In this document: piece after piece, positions 1-6,075 of the stretch | Position numbering within the stretch: the first letter of the stretch is position 1 | Layout: each line of letters begins with the position of its first letter | Translations under genes and position numbers: made by a program | Notes under the pieces: model-generated | The model's database searches: none | Told to the model about the DNA's origin: nothing | The model's input: only the letters and a program-made list of their open reading frames with translations | DNA from: an uncultured Bacilli bacterium | GTDB taxonomy: Bacteria > Bacillota_I > Bacilli_A > ML615J-28 > CAG-313 | Assembly: GCA_947627685.1 (NCBI GenBank) | Contig: CANQWZ010000024.1 | Coordinates: 1-15,473, forward strand | Reading direction: 5' to 3' | Length of the DNA: 15,473 nt

Positions 1-1445
1 TTAAAACTTTGAAGTGATTTATCATAAGGATCAATTTCATAACCAATGCCTTGTCTAACAAGATAGGCCCATTTTTGATAATTTGTTTTAACAACACCAA
101 CAATTTTAAAATTAGTGTCAAGCCCTACATTTAATTGTTTATTTAAAATGTTATAAACATTAGTATTGGTATCAAAAACCCCAAAGTATTTTAAAGCGTC
201 AACTAAATAATCGGTAATTAAAATTTCAGGTTCGTTATTTTTTGGTAAAGTACCCGAAATTAAGTTATAAACATTGGTTTTATCAAAGTAGATAAGAGTG
301 TTAATCTTACCACTGAATAAAAAGTTTTCTTTTTCAATGTTATATCCGGCATAATTTAAAGAAACATCTTGATATTTATGAATGTGAATATCTCTAGAAA
401 TATTTTTAATAATGTTATAAGCATTATCCATTAAGCTTCCTTTATTATATTTGGCATAAAAATCATTTTTAATATCATAATTATTAGGATGATATTGATA
501 TACATCAACATAATTAACATTATTATTAACAGTCGTATAGACATTTTGGTATAATTTATCACCATTTAATTCAATCGTAAACGATAGAAAGACAAGACTA
601 ATAATACTAATGACAAACATTAAGATATAACGTAGACGTTTTTGCCACATGTTTTTAAAAGCAAGTTTAAAAATAGTATTATAAGGAGTTTTAGCTTTCT
701 TAAGTTCTAATTGGTTGGCTTGAAATACTTGATTAGTAACACTTGCGTTTAGGTCATCAACAGTAGAAGTAGAAAAGTTTTCATCATCATCAGTACTAGC
801 AGTATCAATTCTTAATATATCATCACCATATAAGGTAGCTGATTCTTCATCATGTGTAACGATGATGATAAGACGATCTTTAGATAACTTTTTAAATAAT
901 TCAAATATTTTAGTACTCGTTTCACTATCTAAGTTTCCAGTTGGTTCGTCAGCAATAATCAAACTAGGATTTTTAACAAGAGCCCTAGCAATGGCAATTC
1001 TTTGCTTTTGTCCACCTGATAATTGATTTACTTTTCGTTTTTCTAAACCAGTTAATTCTACTTCATTTATGATATTTTCAACTAATTTTTTAGCATCTTT
1101 AGACTTTTTACCTTGAAGTTCTAGGGATAGTTTGATGTTGGCCTTTAAATTTAAATCCTTTAGAATATTATATTCTTGGAAAACGAAGCCTAAATAACTA
1201 TTTAAGTAATAATTAAGTTCACGTTTACTAAAGGTAGCAAGGTCGCGATCTTCAATAATAATTTGACCACTATCAGCTTGATCAAGGCCACCTAAAAGGT
1301 TTAATAAAGTAGATTTACCCGAACCACTTGGACCAAGAATAAAAATAAGACCAGTATTAGGAAAAGTATAATTTAAATTTCTAATGACATGGATTTTTTC
1401 AGATCCTGATTGATAATATTTATTTACGTTTATGAGTTTTATCAT
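1..1445 (-). CDS. ABC transporter ATPase-permease fusion, MacB/FtsX-like (partial, 3' end outside window)
   Basis: The frame is open for 481 codons from the ATG at 1445 to the left edge, so the C-terminus is missing. The N-terminal ATPase has Walker A GPSGSGKS (residues 38-45), a Q-loop FVFQE near 90, signature LSGGQKQR, Walker B plus D-loop LIIADEPTGNLD and an H-loop VTHDE. A Ser/Asp-rich linker (about 222-240) leads to one membrane helix (about 273-293) and then at least 190 residues of extracellular domain before the edge. The missing part should hold the remaining extracellular domain and three helices, as in the upstream gene, which is clearly a paralogue. AGGAGG (1451-1456) sits 5 bases before the start and overlaps the TAG stop of that gene. 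It probably pairs with the upstream product as a heterodimer that hydrolyses ATP in the cytosol and drives movement of the extracellular domain. Substrate unknown. Confidence 0.9.
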   Translation of the reverse strand, partial: MIKLINVNKYYQSGSEKIHVIRNLNYTFPNTGLIFILGPSGSGKSTLLNLLGGLDQADSGQIIIEDRDLATFSKRELNYYLNSYLGFVFQEYNILKDLNLKANIKLSLELQGKKSKDAKKLVENIINEVELTGLEKRKVNQLSGGQKQRIAIARALVKNPSLIIADEPTGNLDSETSTKIFELFKKLSKDRLIIIVTHDEESATLYGDDILRIDTASTDDDENFSTSTVDDLNASVTNQVFQANQLELKKAKTPYNTIFKLAFKNMWQKRLRYILMFVISIISLVFLSFTIELNGDKLYQNVYTTVNNNVNYVDVYQYHPNNYDIKNDFYAKYNKGSLMDNAYNIIKNISRDIHIHKYQDVSLNYAGYNIEKENFLFSGKINTLIYFDKTNVYNLISGTLPKNNEPEILITDYLVDALKYFGVFDTNTNVYNILNKQLNVGLDTNFKIVGVVKTNYQKWAYLVRQGIGYEIDPYDKSLQSF

Positions 1446-1450
1446 AGCAT

Positions 1451-1457
1451 CCTCCTA
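1451..1457 (-). promoter_or_regulatory. Shine-Dalgarno overlapping the upstream stop codon
   Basis: On the minus strand the sequence reads TAGGAGG followed by ATGCT and then the start ATG at 1445. The TAG is the stop of the 844-residue ABC gene and the AGGAGG is a full-strength ribosome site. Nine bases separate the two genes. The overlap fixes the start of the downstream gene and suggests translational coupling, which is inferred. The out-of-frame ATG at 1448-1450 is too close to the ribosome site to be the start. Confidence 0.75.
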
Positions 1458-3989
1458 TGATACCTTTAAAACGTCAATAGGACGCTTAGCAGCTAAATTT
1501 ATTAAAGGAATAATAATTGAAACAAGAGGAACAACAAAGGCTATACCAAAGGAAATAAGAATACCACTAAAACTAATATTAAAAGTTTTAAAATTAATAG
1601 GACTAAGATTTAGATTGAAATATTGATTGATTAAAACCGAAGCATCCTTACCTAAATTAAAATCAAGTAAATATAAGAAGATAATTGCTCCAATAGTAGA
1701 AATGATAAAAGCAATCAAACTTATTAGAATAATTTGGAATAAGTAAATACAAGCAATTTTAAAGCCATTCATGCCTAAAGACATAAAAATACCAATATCT
1801 TTAGTTGAATTTTTAATAGTTATAACAACAAAGTTAAAAATCATTAAAACACTAAACATTAATAAAGCAAAGAATAGGCCTAAAAACATGATAAGGTTAT
1901 TATCAATAAAATCATTGACAACTTGAAGTTTAATATATGATAGATTATCAATAACGATGTTTCTATCGCGTAAAGTTTGATAAAGGGAAGCATTGGTATT
2001 TTGATCATCACTAATTTCAATTGTTAAATAATTATCATAATCAGAATAAGAAGTCTTTAAATAATTGTAATACATTTGGGTTTCAGTAGGATTACAAAAA
2101 TAAAGTGTAGGTGTTTCGTCTTCAATAATTCCCACCGCATTAAAAGAAAGGGAAGATAGAATTCTTTTATAGCCATATAAGTTAAAAATAGCAGTGTAAC
2201 CATTATTAGGATCAATAATACCAATATCAAGATAACTACCATATTCTAGATTAATTTCTAGTTGATTTACGGTATAATCACAAATTTGTTTAAGAAAACC
2301 AGTTGATACCACAACTTGTTCATAATCTTCTTCCTCAAGTTTTTGTTTTGGTGCTTGCCCTTTAATAAGTTTATCTAAATCAGTGTTAGGATTAAAATAA
2401 GTAACAACAACATTATTTATAATACCCTCATTATTAAAAGCATAATAGACAAAATCATCATAAGTATATTTAATATTACTAGTTGAAACAAAATTATTAC
2501 TACTATCGGCATTTGCTACATAACGCCAAGTGTCAATAAAAATAGCATTGTAAAAGTTAAGATTATCAAAGTAACTAGCAAATAGATTAGGATTGCCTTC
2601 TAAATCCTTATTTTTGAAGAAGCTGAAATCAGTTTCAATGATACCTTCAAAGTAAATAGGATAATTAAGTGAATCACTAGTTAAATAGCGACCCCATAAA
2701 TATTCATCAAGAGGTAAATTATCAGGATTACCACCATCACCAAAATAGTCATAATGGATTAAGGCCTCAGCCACATAATCAGTAATTAAACATTTGATGT
2801 TACCTCCAGAAGGAATCATGGTAACATGGTAATTTTCTTCAAAAGCTTGGCGATCATCAATAATAATAATATTATCAATTGATGGCATATAAAGAGGACT
2901 TAAATCTTCAGTGCTATTTTGATTGATTTTAATTTCATTTTTAATGGTCTTATAGATGTGATAATTATCAGCCTCATTATCATTAAATTCATCAAGCAAA
3001 TCATTAAATGCTAAAGTATCAAGTTGATAAAAACCTGTTTTAATATCTTGTTTATAAATGGTTCTGTTTTGACTTAAAGTAATATATTTATTATGATTAT
3101 CTGCTTGGAATGTAGCATATTTACTAGTAGCATTAGAGAAGTAGAGGTTAATCGTAGTATTTGCAAAAACCAGTGAAATTGTAAAGAATAAGATTATAAA
3201 AATGAAACGCATCAAGTTTTGCTTAATACTTTTAAACGATAAAAATAAAGAAGTTTTAAGTGATGGTTGCACAGCCTTAATGGCGGTAGTTTGTCCATTT
3301 TGAGTATTATTACTTTCTTTTATCGTGTTATCAATAATACTACCATCTTTTAAAGTAATTTCCATATCACTATATTTAGTTGATAAAATTTTATCATGAG
3401 TTACGACAATTACTAGTTGATCAAGGGATAATTTTTTCAAAATATCCATTACGATATCACGATTATGCTTATCAAGGTTGCCAGTAGGTTCGTCCGCAAT
3501 GATAACTTTAGGTTTTTTGACAATGGCTCTAGCTATTGCTACTCTTTGTCTTTCACCACCTGATAATTGATTCATTTTACGATTTTCTTTACCCTCTAAA
3601 CCAACCATTTTGATGGTTTCGATAAGCCAATCATGTTGTTTTTTGACATCTTCATGTTGCAATTCAAGGGCTAAGGCAATATTTTCATAAACGGTTAAAT
3701 TTTTTACAACATTAAATTCTTGAAAGATAAAACCAACATAAGAATTTCGGTAAGCATTAAAATCCTTTTTCCTAAAATCTTTGGTATTAAGGTTATCAAT
3801 GGTTAATTCGCCACTATCATAAGAATCAATTCCACCAATAATATTTAAAAGGGTAGACTTACCAGAACCACTCTTACCTACAATAAAGACTAATCCTTTA
3901 TCGGGGAAAGTGAGGTTGATATCTTTTAGGGCATGGTATTTTTCCGTACCTGAGTTATAATATTTATTGATATTTTTTAAAATAATCAT
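1455..3989 (-). CDS. ABC transporter ATPase-permease fusion, MacB/FtsX-like (844 aa)
   Basis: The N-terminal ATPase has Walker A GKSGSGKS (38-45), Q90 in FIFQE, signature LSGGERQR (142-149), Walker B plus D-loop IIADEPTGNLD (163-173) and H198 in VTHD. This is the MacB/LolD subfamily pattern. The permease starts with a helix at about 262-282. A very large extracellular region (about 285-697) follows, then three helices (about 698-725, 743-775, 805-830) and the FtsX-like tail RPIDVLKV. This four-helix layout is that of mechanotransmission transporters, but the extracellular part is well above the roughly 220 residues I expect in MacB. It is the middle gene of a three-gene operon. AGAGGT lies 5 bases before the start and touches the TAG stop of the lipoprotein gene. 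A role in export or surface sensing is inferred; the cargo cannot be read from sequence. Confidence 0.93.
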   Translation of the reverse strand: MIILKNINKYYNSGTEKYHALKDINLTFPDKGLVFIVGKSGSGKSTLLNIIGGIDSYDSGELTIDNLNTKDFRKKDFNAYRNSYVGFIFQEFNVVKNLTVYENIALALELQHEDVKKQHDWLIETIKMVGLEGKENRKMNQLSGGERQRVAIARAIVKKPKVIIADEPTGNLDKHNRDIVMDILKKLSLDQLVIVVTHDKILSTKYSDMEITLKDGSIIDNTIKESNNTQNGQTTAIKAVQPSLKTSLFLSFKSIKQNLMRFIFIILFFTISLVFANTTINLYFSNATSKYATFQADNHNKYITLSQNRTIYKQDIKTGFYQLDTLAFNDLLDEFNDNEADNYHIYKTIKNEIKINQNSTEDLSPLYMPSIDNIIIIDDRQAFEENYHVTMIPSGGNIKCLITDYVAEALIHYDYFGDGGNPDNLPLDEYLWGRYLTSDSLNYPIYFEGIIETDFSFFKNKDLEGNPNLFASYFDNLNFYNAIFIDTWRYVANADSSNNFVSTSNIKYTYDDFVYYAFNNEGIINNVVVTYFNPNTDLDKLIKGQAPKQKLEEEDYEQVVVSTGFLKQICDYTVNQLEINLEYGSYLDIGIIDPNNGYTAIFNLYGYKRILSSLSFNAVGIIEDETPTLYFCNPTETQMYYNYLKTSYSDYDNYLTIEISDDQNTNASLYQTLRDRNIVIDNLSYIKLQVVNDFIDNNLIMFLGLFFALLMFSVLMIFNFVVITIKNSTKDIGIFMSLGMNGFKIACIYLFQIILISLIAFIISTIGAIIFLYLLDFNLGKDASVLINQYFNLNLSPINFKTFNISFSGILISFGIAFVVPLVSIIIPLINLAAKRPIDVLKVS

Positions 3990-3998
3990 ATTTTACCT

Positions 3999-5468
3999 CT
4001 AGAAAATAATTTCATCATAAAGTGGTGGAAGTAAATAAGATAGCACAATTTTGGCATTATTAGTTTCATCATTTAAAACTTCAAGAGCTATTAAACCACA
4101 AGTATCTTTAATACCATTGAAAACTCTTGCTTTAGCAATTAGTTTATTTTCAAAATTAGCCAAGACTTTAAATTCGGAGATATTATAAGGTTTAGAAATA
4201 ATATCAATTACATAACTTGCTTCACGAGCGCCGTAGCAAAAATCATCAAGATACTCATCCATCCAAGCAGGAAGATTAGAAGTAGATTCAAGATATTGAA
4301 CATCTTCAAAAGGCAAAGTAACAATACCTAAACTAGTTGGTGGTATAGCTACTGCTTTAACGCTCCAAGATGCTTCCGCGAAAGTTGTAATGTAAAAACC
4401 ACTAAAGGCAAATAGCTCGTTGTAAAAACGTAACATACCATTACCCCAGTTATTTTCATTGATTACTAAATCAGTACTAAAAAGATGTCCACCATCTGAT
4501 TTAATAAAGTCATAATTGTAAAAAAAGCGATTTTCCGAAAAGTCATAAGAAGAAAGTTGTTTTGGAACATTATAATATAGATTAGCAACTAAAGCTATGC
4601 CGTCTTTAAAATCTTTCGCTAAAGCATAAGTATTATTAATACCACCTAAAAAATTACCTAAAGTATTAACATACTGATATAGCATGGTATCAGTAGTAGT
4701 GGATGTACGATTATCAAAAGTATTTTTGTCACTACAATAAATTCTGACAGTGTAATTTTCTTGATAATTGCCCACTACAGCATATCCATCACTAAAATTA
4801 TTAGCATAATCCCACCAATGTAAAGCATCGTCATATAAATAAGCGCCAAGATAATCAATATGAGTATATTTTAAGTTATCATTAGCATCTAAAAGACCCA
4901 CTACAGCATAATCACTTCCGCTAGTTTTTTTAAAATCACTACAATAATCAAAAATAAAATTATTATCTTTTAATAAATTATCAAAAGAATTATCTAATTC
5001 GTTATATTTTAAATAACCTTGTTTATTATCTTTAATAATAACTAAATAATTATCAGAAAAAGAACTTTGTGAAGATACACCATCTTCAAAGGTATAAATG
5101 ATATCACCACTGGTATTTATTAAGTAAAATTTATTATCAAGGGCTACAACAGCTTTATTTTCACTAAAAGGATAAGCTTCTTGATAAATTATTTTAGTAA
5201 TAGGTTTACCCGTATTTTGAATATAACCAAAAAGGTTATTTTTTTTAACGATTAAGATATCATCAAAATAAGGAATAATTGTATCATACATTGATAAATC
5301 AAATAAAGAGCCATTTGTATCTAAAATATAAGGAAGATTATCTTTATAAACAATTGCCATAGGATTGGTAAGGTATTTAGTTTTGTTAGTGTTACAACCA
5401 CCTAAAAAAACTAAAAAATTAGCAATGATTATAATACATAAAAATTTTGAGATAACTTTTTTTAACAT
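3999..5468 (-). CDS. WG-repeat-like surface lipoprotein (489 aa)
   Basis: The first gene of the minus-strand operon. A Lys-rich start and hydrophobic helix end in lipobox LGGC with the lipidated Cys at 25, so the mature protein should be anchored on the outer face of the membrane. The body carries degenerate repeats of the WG type, with pattern G-Y-I-x-N-T-G-K, then a turn, then F-S/K-x-x-A-x-V. Clear copies lie at about 79-110 and 115-145 and, near 265-295, one reading NTLGNFLGG then FKDGIALV. Weaker copies are near 45-75 and 200-240. No catalytic motif is visible. WG repeats form beta-rich binding domains in surface proteins, so a ligand- or partner-binding role beside the two ABC fusion proteins is likely (inference). 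AAGGAG (5477-5482) lies 8 bases before the ATG, and a good promoter lies at 5498-5526. Confidence 0.85.
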   Translation of the reverse strand: MLKKVISKFLCIIIIANFLVFLGGCNTNKTKYLTNPMAIVYKDNLPYILDTNGSLFDLSMYDTIIPYFDDILIVKKNNLFGYIQNTGKPITKIIYQEAYPFSENKAVVALDNKFYLINTSGDIIYTFEDGVSSQSSFSDNYLVIIKDNKQGYLKYNELDNSFDNLLKDNNFIFDYCSDFKKTSGSDYAVVGLLDANDNLKYTHIDYLGAYLYDDALHWWDYANNFSDGYAVVGNYQENYTVRIYCSDKNTFDNRTSTTTDTMLYQYVNTLGNFLGGINNTYALAKDFKDGIALVANLYYNVPKQLSSYDFSENRFFYNYDFIKSDGGHLFSTDLVINENNWGNGMLRFYNELFAFSGFYITTFAEASWSVKAVAIPPTSLGIVTLPFEDVQYLESTSNLPAWMDEYLDDFCYGAREASYVIDIISKPYNISEFKVLANFENKLIAKARVFNGIKDTCGLIALEVLNDETNNAKIVLSYLLPPLYDEIIF

Positions 5469-5497
5469 ACCATCAACTCCTTATAATTAATAAATAA

Positions 5498-5526
5498 ATT
5501 ATATCAAAAAAAGGATAATTCTTCAA
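5498..5526 (-). promoter_or_regulatory. Sigma-A-type promoter of the lipoprotein/ABC operon
   Basis: On the minus strand: -35 TTGAAG (5521-5526), a 17-base spacer and -10 TATAAT (5498-5503), preceded by TGA to make an extended -10. The predicted start is near 5491, giving a leader of about 22 bases with the ribosome site inside it. Confidence 0.75.
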
Positions 5527-5557
5527 AGAAAAGGACTTTTCGAGGGTTAAAAAATGA

Positions 5558-5578
5558 TTGATAATTTGCAATTATCAA
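5558..5578. repeat. 9+9 bp inverted repeat overlapping the darA promoter (operator candidate)
   Basis: TTGATAATT (5558-5566), a three-base centre TGC, then AATTATCAA (5570-5578), a perfect dyad. It covers the likely -35 of darA (5566-5571) and lies between two divergent promoters. No T-tract follows on the plus strand and no minus-strand gene ends here, so it is not a terminator. A repressor binding site is the simplest reading, but AT-rich DNA makes chance dyads more likely. Confidence 0.5.
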
Positions 5579-5594
5579 AAAAATATGATAAAAT
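5566..5594 (+). promoter_or_regulatory. Probable darA promoter
   Basis: -35 TTGCAA (5566-5571), 17-base spacer, -10 TAAAAT (5589-5594) preceded by TGA. The same core, ATATGATAAAAT, occurs upstream of the C26 hydrolase gene at 8896-8907. The predicted start near 5601 would leave a leader of only about 10 bases, so the overlapping -10 TATGAT (5584-5589) is an alternative. Confidence 0.5.
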
Positions 5595-5610
5595 AACATG
5601 AGGTGATATT

Positions 5611-5934
5611 ATGAAAATGATGTTAGTTATAATTAGCAATGAGGATGTAGCTGATGTAACAAAAGGACTTTTACATGAAAAATATTTTTTTACCAAACTT
5701 TCTTCAACAGGTGGTTTGTTAAAAAGTGGTAGTACAACTTTATTGATTGGTGTAGAAGATAATAGAGTAGAAAAAGCTAAAGAAATTGTAGGCATGTATG
5801 CGAAAACACGTAAGAAAAAAGTAACATCAGGTGAACCAGGCGATTCAAAGGTTTATTCGTTTCTTCCCGCAAGCGTTAATGTCAATGGTGCTACGATTTT
5901 TGTTTTGAATGTTGATGAATATTATAAGTTATAA
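5611..5934 (+). CDS. darA: DarA/PstA-family cyclic-di-AMP receptor (PII-like, 107 aa)
   Basis: A small cytosolic PII-like protein that forms trimers in its family and binds the second messenger cyclic-di-AMP. The family signature is clear: TKLSSTGGLLKSGSTTLLIG (28-47) followed by VEDNRVEKA, and near the C-terminus NGATIFVLNVDEY. Its length matches the roughly 109 residues of Bacillus DarA and the numbering aligns without gaps through residue 50. Several positions that I recall as ligand contacts in Staphylococcus aureus PstA differ here (N24 is K, R26 is F, F36 is L, N41 is S), while T28, L37 and G47 are kept. GAGGTG (5600-5605) lies 5 bases before the ATG. The gene stands alone between its own promoter and terminator, unlike the tmk-darA-yaaR-holB arrangement of Bacillus. 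Its partner protein is unknown in the family. Confidence 0.92.
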   Translation: MKMMLVIISNEDVADVTKGLLHEKYFFTKLSSTGGLLKSGSTTLLIGVEDNRVEKAKEIVGMYAKTRKKKVTSGEPGDSKVYSFLPASVNVNGATIFVLNVDEYYKL

Positions 5935-5963
5935 TCTTCATACATGGTATGAAGATTTTTTTT
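5933..5963 (+). terminator. Rho-independent terminator of darA
   Basis: A perfect 11-bp stem, AATCTTCATAC (5933-5943) with GTATGAAGATT (5947-5957), a three-base ATG loop and a T-tract through 5963. The left arm overlaps the last two bases of the darA stop codon. Confidence 0.9.
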
Positions 5964-5974
5964 GAACTTTAAAA

Positions 5975-5990
5975 ATGTATACGTTTTCAA
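5975..5990 (-). promoter_or_regulatory. Catabolite-responsive element (cre) candidate
   Basis: Read on the minus strand, TTGAAAACGTATACAT fits the consensus WTGNAARCGNWWWCAW at every position. It is centred about 60 bases upstream of the predicted start of the EF-G-like gene and ends 17 bases before its -35. In Bacillota, CcpA sites at this distance can activate. Another LacI-family regulator would also fit. Confidence 0.55.
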
Positions 5991-6007
5991 AAAAATTAGT
6001 TAATTAA

Positions 6008-6036
6008 TTGAAATATAAGCAAGATTAGTATATAAT
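6008..6036 (+). promoter_or_regulatory. Sigma-A-type promoter of the EF-G-like gene
   Basis: -35 TTGAAA (6008-6013), 17-base spacer, -10 TATAAT (6031-6036). There is no TG extension, in contrast to most other promoters in the window, but the hexamers are near consensus. The leader is about 33 bases and contains AAGGAGG. Confidence 0.8.
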
Positions 6037-6075
6037 TAAAATAGACTTGAATAAAAGAATTGAAGGAGGAAAATT

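Noticed and set aside
1432..1626. Short plus-strand open frame of 64 codons
   Set aside because: It overlaps the coding ends of two well-supported minus-strand ABC genes and has no ribosome site or recognisable domain.
5547..5795. Minus-strand open frame opposite darA
   Set aside because: It is a shadow of the darA frame and covers its promoter; no start signal.
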